From assembly GCA_019414465.1 (NCBI GenBank), contig DXLY01000058.1:1-11036 (forward strand): a DNA stretch of 11,036 bases. Reading direction: 5' to 3'. This DNA comes from Collinsella sp. Lineage in GTDB: Bacteria > Actinomycetota > Coriobacteriia > Coriobacteriales > Coriobacteriaceae. Below the pieces are notes generated by a model. The model searched no databases. It was not told the DNA's origin and was given only the letters and a program-made list of their open reading frames with translations. Below, in pieces: positions 1-5,019 of the stretch (the first letter of the stretch is position 1; every line of letters starts with the position of its first letter). Both the position numbers and the translations under genes were made by a program.

Positions 1-20
1 TGTGAGCCACCTTTGCTCAA

Positions 21-130
21 GATATAGCAAGATATAGCAAAGTATAGCAAGATATTGCAAAGTATAGTGAGATATAGCAAAGTATAGTGAGATATAGCAA
101 AGTATAGTGAGATATAGCAACGTATAGCGC
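21..130. repeat. Tandem array of eleven 10-bp units
   Basis: Eleven consecutive 10-bp units run without indels from 21 to 130. The commonest unit is GATATAGCAA, alternating from 61 onward with AGTATAGTGA, so the second half is a 20-bp higher-order repeat present three times. The last unit (121-130) is degenerate. The array is AT-rich against a GC-rich background. Every unit except the one at 51-60 contains TATAGC or TATAGT, which resembles a bacterial -10 box. The 10-bp period is close to one DNA helical turn. No unique spacers separate the units. Function is unknown. Confidence 0.95.
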
Positions 131-251
131 TGTTCTCGGGTTCTTACGGTGGTGCTATTTTCCGAATGCCGCGCGGATAAAGCGCTGGGCGAACAGCTTG
201 TTGGCAACTCACGAGGGCTCGGGGTGCCAATTTGGGGTGCAGTAGTGCTGC
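131..251. other. Gene-free stretch, no feature recognised
   Basis: This stretch lies between the tandem array and the first inverted-repeat element. An open frame starts at 149 and runs through the repeat element to 385, but it has no convincing ribosome-binding site and its product resembles nothing I know. I see no gene here. Confidence 0.6.
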
Positions 252-411
252 GCCACGAAAAGGGCCTATCTACTACGTTTAAGCCGCAGGGGTCAACCAT
301 AGTCGGCTTTTTCGAAAATCGACAAGCTGTCTACCTGCGGTTTTGTTTTTGCACTTTTCAGCATGGTCTGGGCTCTCCGCGTTAACGTAGTAGATGGGCC
401 CCTTTTGTGGC
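252..411. repeat. 160-bp element bounded by 28-bp inverted repeats
   Basis: The 28-nt arm at 252-279 is the reverse complement of 384-411 with three mismatches. The innermost 12 bases, ATCTACTACGTT at 268-279, match perfectly. A second, shorter inverted pair is nested inside: AAGCCGCAGG (281-290) against CCTGCGGTTT (334-343), 9 of 10 bases complementary. As plus-strand RNA, two of the three outer mismatches become G-U pairs. It contains no transposase or credible coding region. It could be a miniature mobile element, a REP-like intergenic repeat or a structured RNA; the sequence alone does not decide. Confidence 0.85.
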
Positions 412-470
412 AAGGGGCCGACCTGCGGCTCAGGGTAGCCAAAAAAGCCACGTCCCAAAAAGACTGTTGG

Positions 471-539
471 AAGTTGCGGTGGAATAGTTCCTGTTTTTGC
501 TGCTGAAGGCTTTGAGCAGGAACTATTCCACCGCAACTT
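471..539. repeat. Perfect 23-bp inverted repeat upstream of gntR
   Basis: The 23-nt arm at 471-493 is an exact reverse complement of 517-539, with a 23-nt spacer. The arm begins AAGTTGCGGTGGAATAG. No T-tract follows on either strand, so it is not a standard intrinsic terminator. It shares arm sequence and spacer length with the palindrome at 1322-1384, so the two look like copies of one repeat family flanking the GntR gene. It ends just upstream of the proposed gntR promoter. Confidence 0.9.
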
Positions 540-556
540 ATGAGGGGGGCGGGGGA

Positions 557-567
557 TGCGATAGTAT
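557..567 (+). promoter_or_regulatory. Candidate extended -10 promoter for the GntR gene
   Basis: The 11-mer TGCGATAGTAT reads as an extended -10 element: a TGn motif at 557-559 followed by GATAGT at 560-565. The identical 11-mer occurs upstream of the glutamine synthetase gene at 4962-4972. I see no good -35 box. Transcription would start near 572, about 40 nt before the chosen ATG. Motif-based inference only. Confidence 0.4.
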
Positions 568-611
568 TGCATGGTGGTATTCGATTAACCGAGGCTTCAT
601 CCGAGGGCTTT

Positions 612-1304
612 ATGGAACAACACCAGCATAATCAGAGCCTGCAAGATCAGGCATACACCGCATTGCGCTCCAAGATCATCTATGCCGAGCTCAGGCCCGG
701 CACGCGTCTTTCGGCGATTGGTCTGGAAAAGGAGACGGGAATCGGGCGCACGCCCATTCGCGAGTCCTTTGTGCGCCTGCGTGAGCAGGAGCTGGTGGAA
801 ACGCGTCCCAAAAGCGGCACCTATGTCTCAAAAATCAGCATGGAGCGCGCCGAGAACGCCTGTTTCTTGCGCGAAAAACTCGAGAGAAGCGTGCTCATTA
901 AATGCTGCTCTGCCGCCACACCCGAGCAGAAGTGTCGGCTCGAGCAGATTCTTGCCGAGTCCGAGTCGCTCGACCATAGCGAGACGCGTCGTTTCTTTGA
1001 CCTGGACAACCTGTTCCATGAGACGTGTTTTGAGATTGCCGGCCGCCACATGTTGTGGGATTGGATGAAGAGCGTCAATACGCATTTTGAGCGATACAAC
1101 TGGTTGCGTATGGTCTCGCAGGATCTGGATTGGGAGCCGATTCGTCGGCAGCATCGCCGGATTCTCGAGGCCATTAAAAAGGGCGATACCGACACGGCGA
1201 GCTATCTGGCCGAGACACACCTGCACCTGATGCCCGAGGAGCAGGGCCCGGTTATCGCCTTACATCCTGACTATTTTGAGCTGTCCAAAGACTCGGCCAT
1301 CTAA
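612..1304 (+). CDS. GntR family transcriptional regulator, FadR/FCD subfamily
   Basis: DNA-binding regulator of 230 residues, normal for the FadR subfamily. Residues about 10-75 form the winged helix-turn-helix: the ALRSKIIYAELRPGTRLS stretch, then TGIGRTPIRESFVRLREQELVE, the typical GntR recognition helix, and the wing KSGTYVS. Residues about 80-215 form the FCD effector domain. Candidate metal/ligand residues are D132 and H136 (DNLFH), H181 and H203. I chose the ATG at 612 because a purine-rich site (CCGAGGG) sits just upstream and the GntR alignment starts soon after; the in-frame ATG at 540 lies at the edge of the inverted repeat. FCD regulators commonly sense carboxylic acids or sugar acids, and the adjacent keto-deoxy-sugar-acid genes suggest hexuronate or gluconate metabolism as a target. 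That link is inferred from context; the effector is unknown. Confidence 0.9.
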   Translation: MEQHQHNQSLQDQAYTALRSKIIYAELRPGTRLSAIGLEKETGIGRTPIRESFVRLREQELVETRPKSGTYVSKISMERAENACFLREKLERSVLIKCCSAATPEQKCRLEQILAESESLDHSETRRFFDLDNLFHETCFEIAGRHMLWDWMKSVNTHFERYNWLRMVSQDLDWEPIRRQHRRILEAIKKGDTDTASYLAETHLHLMPEEQGPVIALHPDYFELSKDSAI

Positions 1305-1412
1305 CTCGTTCCCTTCATTAGTTGCGGTGAAATAGGGATTGTTTTGCGGCTCTGATGGTGTAAGCAGTCCGTATTCCACCGCAAGTGCCGGGGCACATCG
1401 GGGCACGAAAAC
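1305..1412. other. First part of the gntR-eda gap; no gene
   Basis: No coding region is supported from 1305 to 1696. The gap is occupied by palindromes listed separately (1322-1384, 1413-1483, 1541-1641) and by the eda terminator (1641-1678). A short direct repeat, CGGGGCAC, occurs at 1389-1396 and 1399-1406. The open frames crossing the gap match no recognisable protein and coincide with the palindromes. Confidence 0.7.
1322..1384. repeat. Diverged copy of the 471-539 inverted repeat
   Basis: The 20-nt arms at 1322-1341 and 1365-1384 are complementary at 17 of 20 positions around a 23-nt spacer. The arm core TTGCGGTG and the opposite GTATTCCACCGCAA match the arms of the 471-539 repeat closely, and the spacer has the same length. 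The copy begins 17 bp after the gntR stop codon. Both copies flank the one gene, so it reads as a dispersed palindromic repeat family rather than a gene-specific site. Confidence 0.8.
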
Positions 1413-1483
1413 GCTGCGGCGCCGCTTGGAGGAAAAGACCGGAAGCAAGGGTCCATTCCTCCAGACGGTGCCGCAGCTGTTTT
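1413..1483 (+). terminator. Candidate terminator hairpin downstream of gntR
   Basis: Arms at 1413-1434 and 1456-1477 are complementary at 19 of 22 positions, and two of the three mismatches are G-U pairs in plus-strand RNA. A small inner pairing, GACC (1437-1440) with GGTC (1450-1453), extends the stem. The hairpin is followed by TGTTTT. This fits an intrinsic terminator for gntR, although it lies more than 100 bp past the stop codon and the T-tract is short. It may equally be another intergenic palindrome. Confidence 0.5.
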
Positions 1484-1540
1484 GATGGTTCGGCTTTTGT
1501 CGAAGTGTCTTAGTTGAGTGCGACTGCCAGCCGAGTAGGC

Positions 1541-1641
1541 AAAGCGGCTCGGGGGCGTGTCGCTTCCGTCACGTTCTATCAGCATACAAGACGGTTTTGG
1601 TTCTTGCTCGTGACGGAAACGGCGCGCTTCCGAGCCGTTTT
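1541..1641 (+). repeat. 33-bp long-stem palindrome
   Basis: Positions 1541-1573 and 1609-1641 are complementary at 27 of 33 positions, with a 35-nt loop. All six mismatches are transitions. As plus-strand RNA, five become G-U pairs and one is a C-A mismatch, so the stem is nearly continuous; as minus-strand RNA the same positions are mostly A-C mismatches. The perfectly paired inner part is TTCCGTCACG (1564-1573) with CGTGACGGAA (1609-1618). Its right edge abuts the eda terminator. No gene is known to me with this structure. Confidence 0.8.
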
Positions 1642-1678
1642 AAAAGAAAGGGGGCGAGGTCTAAGGCACGCCCCCTTT
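1641..1678 (-). terminator. Intrinsic terminator of eda
   Basis: Read on the minus strand, AAAGGGGGCG (1678-1669) pairs perfectly with CGCCCCCTTT (1656-1647) around a 12-nt loop. It is followed by CTTTTA, a short U-tract. It lies 18 bp beyond the eda stop codon, the expected place. Confidence 0.85.
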
Positions 1679-1696
1679 CACGATAGAGAGCTAAAC

Positions 1697-2338
1697 CTAG
1701 CCGCGGACCTTTTTGACGACGTCCATGGCATCGCGGGCAATCTGCTCGACCTTGGAGAAGTCGCCGTCGGCAAACAGGGCCGGTTTAACCATCCAGGTGC
1801 CACCGCAGGCGATGATGGCAGAGGAGCTCAGGTACTCCTCGACGTTGTCGGTGCTCACGCCGCCGGTAGGCATAAAGCGGTGACCGACAAACGGAGCGGC
1901 AAGGGCCTTGATGGTGTTCAGACCGCCATACTGGGACGCGGGGAAGAACTTGGTGACCTTGAGGCCCAGGTTCTCGGCGGCGGTAACCTCGGAGGGGGTC
2001 ACGGTGCCGGGAAGGACGGGCAGGTCGATGTCGATGCAGTGCTTCACGACGTCCTCGTTGTAACCCGGGGAGACGATGAACTCGGCACCGGCTGTGCGGG
2101 CCTGCTCAACCTGCTCGACGGTCAGGACGGTGCCGGCACCAACGCACATCTCGGGCTCGGCCTCGGCCATGGCGGCGATGCACTCGGCGGCGCAGGCGGT
2201 GCGGAAGGTGACCTCGGCGGACTTCATGCCAGCTGCCATAAGGGCGTGGGCGAGCGGGGCGGCGTCCTCGACCTTGTCGAGCACGACGACCGGCACGATG
2301 CCCAGGGACTCAAGCGTGGTGTAGAACTGATCGAACAT
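1697..2338 (-). CDS. eda: KDPG aldolase (2-dehydro-3-deoxy-6-phosphogluconate aldolase)
   Basis: Cytoplasmic class I aldolase that splits KDPG into pyruvate and glyceraldehyde-3-phosphate, the last step of the Entner-Doudoroff and 2-keto-3-deoxygluconate routes. The 213-residue product has normal family length and is a single TIM barrel. Visible residues are E42 in AEVTFRT (general acid/base), R46, the GAGTVL strand at 69-73, and Schiff-base K131 in KFFPAS, followed by the TGGVS phosphate-binding turn. I chose the ATG at 2338 rather than the in-frame ATG at 2383 because AAAGGA lies 5 nt upstream and the family starts there. The kinase that would supply its substrate is the next upstream gene on the same strand, 253 bp away. 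The gap is large and rich in inverted repeats, so the two may be one operon with internal processing or two units. Some family members also cleave 2-keto-4-hydroxyglutarate. Confidence 0.95.
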   Translation of the reverse strand: MFDQFYTTLESLGIVPVVVLDKVEDAAPLAHALMAAGMKSAEVTFRTACAAECIAAMAEAEPEMCVGAGTVLTVEQVEQARTAGAEFIVSPGYNEDVVKHCIDIDLPVLPGTVTPSEVTAAENLGLKVTKFFPASQYGGLNTIKALAAPFVGHRFMPTGGVSTDNVEEYLSSSAIIACGGTWMVKPALFADGDFSKVEQIARDAMDVVKKVRG

Positions 2339-2591
2339 GATGTTCCTTTCGATGTATGGCGCGCATGGGCGCGTGATTGCCAAATATGCTGGTCAGGAGC
2401 CGATTTTGGATTGGTTATCGGAGGCACTGCTTGGGGTTCAAGCAATTCCAAAACCAGCTGCTCGACCAGTCATGTAGGGAATGCCAGGCAAAACCGGAAT
2501 GGGACTGGTGGTTTTGTCCGGCCGGAGGAATCGGGGAGCGGGCCGCAGGGGTATGGGATTGGAAGGCTGCGGCCCGCGGAATGGAGACGGA
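2339..2591 (-). other. Structured gap between kdgK and eda
   Basis: This 253-bp gap has no gene. Read towards eda it holds a perfect 11-bp inverted repeat GCGGGCCGCAG/CTGCGGCCCGC (2538-2548 and 2567-2577), 14 bp past the kdgK stop, with no T-tract after it. It also holds a 7-bp pair CAAAACC/GGTTTTG (2489-2495, 2510-2516) and nested pairs TTTTGGA/TCCAAAA (2404-2410, 2447-2453) and GCTTG/CAAGC (2429-2433, 2439-2443). The first stem could stabilise the kdgK message end. I could not place a convincing eda promoter. Confidence 0.6.
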
Positions 2592-3626
2592 CTAGCGCGC
2601 GACGCGGGTGCCACCGTCGGCGGCGGATGCCACGGCTGCAATCTCGCCTGCGGTCACCAAGTTGGAATCGCCCTTGATGGTGAGTTTGAGGATCGAGGCT
2701 GCAATCGCGTAGTTGACGGCGTCCTGCGGGTCAAAGTCGTTGATGAGGGCATGGACGAGGCCGGCGTTGAAAGCGTCGCCGGCGGCAACACCCTCGAGCA
2801 CGTGTACGTCGTGAGCAGGGGAGAACCAGTGCTCGCCACTCTCGGCGTCAAAGAGCATGCCCATCCAGATGGAGCGCTCGACGCAGGAGATGTTGCGAAC
2901 GACCGAGGCAACCTTTTTGCAGCCGTACTCGGCGCAGATCTGGCGGGCCATCTCGACGTAGGTGTCGCGCTCCTCGATGCCGTGGGCAAGGGAGCCAGAG
3001 ACGCAGGTCATGCCAAGGCCGGCAGGCGCATCCTCGTCGTTGGCGATGCAGATGTCGACGAGCGGCAGGAGTTCCTTCATGGTGGCCTGCGATTTCTCGG
3101 GCGACCACATCTTGCCGCGATAGTTCACGTCGCACACGGTGGTGATGCCCTTGGCGCGGCAGACGGCGAGCGCCTCCTTGCAGGCGGCGGCCATCTCGTC
3201 GGAGACGGCGGGGGTCACGCCGGAGAAGTAGAAGACATCGATGCCCTTGAGGATCTCGTCCCAGTCAAAAACATCGCGCTTGGCCATGTTGATGGCAGAG
3301 AACTTGCGGTCGTAGACGCAGCCGTTGCCGCGCTGCGAGGCGCCGACCTCAAACACATAGGAGCCAAGACGGTCGCCCTGACGCACGACGCGCGTTGTGT
3401 CGACGCCGTAGGCCTTCAGCGAGCGCAGCGCGCACTCGCCTAGGCGGTTGGCCGGAACAACGGAGACGTAAGCGGCCTTGTCGCCCTGGTAGGCCAGGGA
3501 AAGCGCAGTGTTGGCCTCGGCGCCGCCGTAGCGGACGTCAAACTCGGTTGCCTGCTCAATACGCAGGTGGTCTTTGGGCGAGAGTCTCATCATGATCTCG
3601 CCGAAGGTAAGAACCGTTTTACCCAT
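2592..3626 (-). CDS. kdgK: PfkB family sugar kinase, likely 2-keto-3-deoxygluconate kinase
   Basis: Ribokinase/PfkB-family kinase of 344 residues that likely phosphorylates 2-keto-3-deoxygluconate to KDPG, the substrate of the neighbouring aldolase. The N-terminal strand VLTFGEIMMRLSP is typical of KdgK. RYGGAEANTAL (32-42) is the PfkB sugar-binding region, CDVNYRGKMW (165-174) the middle KdgK motif and NDEDAPAGLG (196-205) the adenine-side loop. The catalytic Asp is D284 in GVAAGDAFNAG. The usual anion-hole sequence is GAGD or GGGD; here its first glycine is alanine (A281). I chose the ATG at 3626 because AAGGAG lies 10 nt upstream and homology starts there; the in-frame ATG at 3713 would translate across the leader hairpin. 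Specificity is inferred from motifs plus eda and the divergent LacI gene; fructokinase-like activity is the main alternative. Confidence 0.9.
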   Translation of the reverse strand: MGKTVLTFGEIMMRLSPKDHLRIEQATEFDVRYGGAEANTALSLAYQGDKAAYVSVVPANRLGECALRSLKAYGVDTTRVVRQGDRLGSYVFEVGASQRGNGCVYDRKFSAINMAKRDVFDWDEILKGIDVFYFSGVTPAVSDEMAAACKEALAVCRAKGITTVCDVNYRGKMWSPEKSQATMKELLPLVDICIANDEDAPAGLGMTCVSGSLAHGIEERDTYVEMARQICAEYGCKKVASVVRNISCVERSIWMGMLFDAESGEHWFSPAHDVHVLEGVAAGDAFNAGLVHALINDFDPQDAVNYAIAASILKLTIKGDSNLVTAGEIAAVASAADGGTRVAR

Positions 3627-3669
3627 GGTCGCGCAGCTCCTTCTTGCTCGTGCGTACACCTTTGATATG

Positions 3670-3727
3670 GCGTTGGCGCGGAGGTGCCAAGACGGTAGGG
3701 TACATCTTTGCACCTCCGCGCCAACGC
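3670..3727. repeat. Perfect 18-bp inverted repeat in the kdgK-lacI intergenic region
   Basis: GCGTTGGCGCGGAGGTGC (3670-3687) is exactly complementary to GCACCTCCGCGCCAACGC (3710-3727), with a 22-nt spacer. Neither strand has a T-tract after it, so it is not a standard terminator. If kdgK is transcribed from the promoter proposed near 3770-3797, the hairpin lies in its 5' leader about 43 nt upstream of the start codon. It is too GC-rich and long-spaced to look like a LacI operator. Leader control and a REP-like repeat are both possible. Confidence 0.9.
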
Positions 3728-3731
3728 TTGC

Positions 3732-3758
3732 CGAAATCGGTTTACGAAATCGGTTTCG
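3732..3758. promoter_or_regulatory. Two tandem LacI-family operator candidates
   Basis: A 13-bp word is tandemly duplicated: CGAAATCGGTTTA at 3732-3744 and CGAAATCGGTTTC at 3745-3757. The second copy extended to 3758, CGAAATCGGTTTCG, is an imperfect palindrome (12 of 14 positions symmetric) with a central CG, the usual form of LacI-family operators. It lies between kdgK and the divergent LacI gene, so binding could control both. Binding by this LacI protein is inferred. Confidence 0.65.
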
Positions 3759-3769
3759 TTTCGAGTTGT

Positions 3770-3797
3770 AGTATACTCACCTACAGCGTTTTGCAAG
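3770..3797 (-). promoter_or_regulatory. Candidate kdgK promoter
   Basis: On the minus strand, CTTGCA or TTGCAA (3797-3791) may act as -35 and TATACT (3775-3770) as -10, with a short spacer of 15-16 bp. Transcription would start near 3763, placing the two operator candidates just downstream, where a bound repressor would block elongation. The -10 lies inside the palindrome AGTATACT (3770-3777), so it could also serve the LacI gene on the plus strand, although I see no matching -35 there. Confidence 0.4.
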
Positions 3798-3862
3798 CGA
3801 GATTTTTAAAAAAAATGCCTAAAATGGCTCAGACTGCTGACAATTGGGAAACGGGGTGCGCC

Positions 3863-4885
3863 ATGGCGCAGATGAGAATCAAGGACATTGCCGCCGAGGC
3901 GGGCGTGAGCCCGGCCACGGTCTCGCGCTATCTCAACAACCGCCCCGGGCAGATGACCGAGGAAACCCGCGCTCGCATCGCGGCGGTTATCGAGCGCACC
4001 GGCTATCGCCCACGTGCTGCCGCGCGCAATCTGCGCAGCTCGCGCACCAACCTCATCGGCGTGATCCTGGCCGACATCGCCAACCCGTTCTCCAGCGCTA
4101 TGCTCGAGGGCCTTTCCGCCAGTGCCGCCGCGCGCGGCTGCTCGCTCATGACGGCCATTAGCGGCAACGATCCCGCCAAGGAGGCCGAGTCGCTCACCAG
4201 ACTTATCGATGCCGGCGTGGACGGCCTGGTCGTCAACACCTGCGGAGGCAACGACAAGGCGATCGCCGCGGCCGCGGGGCGCCTGCCCGTTGTGCTGCTC
4301 GACCGCGACGTTGCCGACGGCGGTGTCGATCTGGTGACATCTAACAACCGTGAGCTGGTCGCCGGCCTGGTAGACGCCTTGACCGCCGCTGGCAGCGAGC
4401 GCCTGTGCCTGCTCACCGAGGCAAGCGACGACAGCCCCGTGCGTCGCAAGCGCGCCGAGGCCTTTACCGACGAGCTTTCGCGACGCGACCTTGCGGGCGA
4501 GGTCGTCACCTTGGCCGATGGTGGCGCCACGGGCGTCGGTCGCTTGGACGAGACCATCCGCGGCTATGCAGGCAAAAAGCTCGGCCTCATTGCCGTCAAC
4601 GGCTTGGTTTTCCTGCGCCTGACCGAGGCGCTGGCGCAGCTTGGTCCCTCGCTGCCGGCTGGTCTTAAGATCGCGACATTTGACGATTATCCCTGGAACC
4701 ACGTGCTCTTTGGCGGTGTGACCACGGCCGCGCAAGACACCCTTACCATCGCCGAGCGCGTGGTCGAGCGCCTGTCCGAGCGCATCGACGTCGTCACCAC
4801 CACGGTGGGCGAGGCCGCAAAGCTCGCCCCCAAGCGTATCGAGGTCCCCGGCCACATCGAACACCGCGCTTCGACCTCGCGCTAA
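3863..4885 (+). CDS. LacI family transcriptional regulator, probable KDG-module repressor
   Basis: The 340-residue product has normal LacI-family length. Residues about 5-27 (RIKDIAAEAGVSPATVSRYL) are the LacI helix-turn-helix, followed by the hinge region YRPRAAARNLRSSRT (48-62). From residue 64 a periplasmic-binding-protein-like effector domain begins (LIGVILADIANPFSS) and continues through DGLVVN, VVLLDRD and ATFDDYPW. I chose the ATG at 3863, with a G-rich site (ACGGGG) 6 nt upstream; the ATG at 3872 and in-frame ATGs at 3815 and 3824 are alternatives. It diverges from kdgK with tandem operator candidates between them, the arrangement expected of an autoregulated local repressor. By analogy with KdgR proteins the inducer may be 2-keto-3-deoxygluconate or KDPG. 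The symbol is left empty because homology to KdgR specifically cannot be shown here. Confidence 0.9.
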   Translation: MAQMRIKDIAAEAGVSPATVSRYLNNRPGQMTEETRARIAAVIERTGYRPRAAARNLRSSRTNLIGVILADIANPFSSAMLEGLSASAAARGCSLMTAISGNDPAKEAESLTRLIDAGVDGLVVNTCGGNDKAIAAAAGRLPVVLLDRDVADGGVDLVTSNNRELVAGLVDALTAAGSERLCLLTEASDDSPVRRKRAEAFTDELSRRDLAGEVVTLADGGATGVGRLDETIRGYAGKKLGLIAVNGLVFLRLTEALAQLGPSLPAGLKIATFDDYPWNHVLFGGVTTAAQDTLTIAERVVERLSERIDVVTTTVGEAAKLAPKRIEVPGHIEHRASTSR

Positions 4886-4938
4886 CCATTCGTTCGCAAC
4901 TGCCTGTTCACACACGTTTTTTGAGCGCTTGATACGCT

Positions 4939-4954
4939 TTAACCCTGCGGAAAC
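4939..4954 (+). promoter_or_regulatory. GlnR-box-like motif upstream of the glutamine synthetase gene
   Basis: TTAAC (4939-4943), six bases, then GAAAC (4950-4954) fits the a-site/b-site pattern described for actinobacterial GlnR (gTnAC-n6-GAAAC), apart from T instead of G at the first position. It lies just upstream of the two candidate -10 elements at 4965-4970 and 4977-4982. A second GAAAC at 4991-4995 follows TAGAC by five rather than six bases and fits less well. A GlnR-like gene is encoded downstream in the same operon. Only one clear a/b pair is seen, so this is moderate evidence. Confidence 0.5.
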
Positions 4955-4959
4955 ATTTT

Positions 4960-4984
4960 TCTGCGATAGTATCTGCGATATAGA
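4960..4984 (+). promoter_or_regulatory. Candidate promoter of the glutamine synthetase operon
   Basis: Two direct 12-bp repeats, TCTGCGATAGTA (4960-4971) and TCTGCGATATAG (4972-4983), each contain a TGC plus GATAGT or GATATA extended -10 pattern. The first shares the 11-mer TGCGATAGTAT with the region upstream of gntR. No clear -35 is visible, which suits an activator-dependent promoter. Start sites would fall near 4977 or 4989, putting the GlnR-like box about 30 or 42 bp upstream. Confidence 0.4.
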
Positions 4985-5019
4985 CCAGTCGAAACCCGCC
5001 CGAAAGAAAGGGGAGCGAC

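Noticed and set aside
21..130. Possible CRISPR array
   Set aside because: Units are contiguous 10-mers with no spacers and no cas genes nearby.
149..385. Small open frame of 78 codons in the first repeat region
   Set aside because: No good ribosome-binding site, no recognisable product, and it runs into the inverted-repeat element.
2538..2577. Intrinsic terminator of kdgK
   Set aside because: The stem is perfect but is followed on the minus strand by TCCCCGATT rather than a T-tract; kept only as a structure in the gap.
1514..2677. Long plus-strand open frame (387 codons) opposite eda
   Set aside because: It lies antisense to a clear KDPG aldolase, its product is a Gly/Asp/Leu-rich string without known motifs, and such frames are typical of GC-rich antisense strands.
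3670..3727. Intrinsic terminator between kdgK and the LacI gene
   Set aside because: No T-tract on either strand, and it lies between two divergent 5' ends where termination is not expected.
3806..4915. 369-codon minus-strand frame opposite the LacI gene
   Set aside because: Antisense shadow of a complete LacI-family protein; no motif or credible start.
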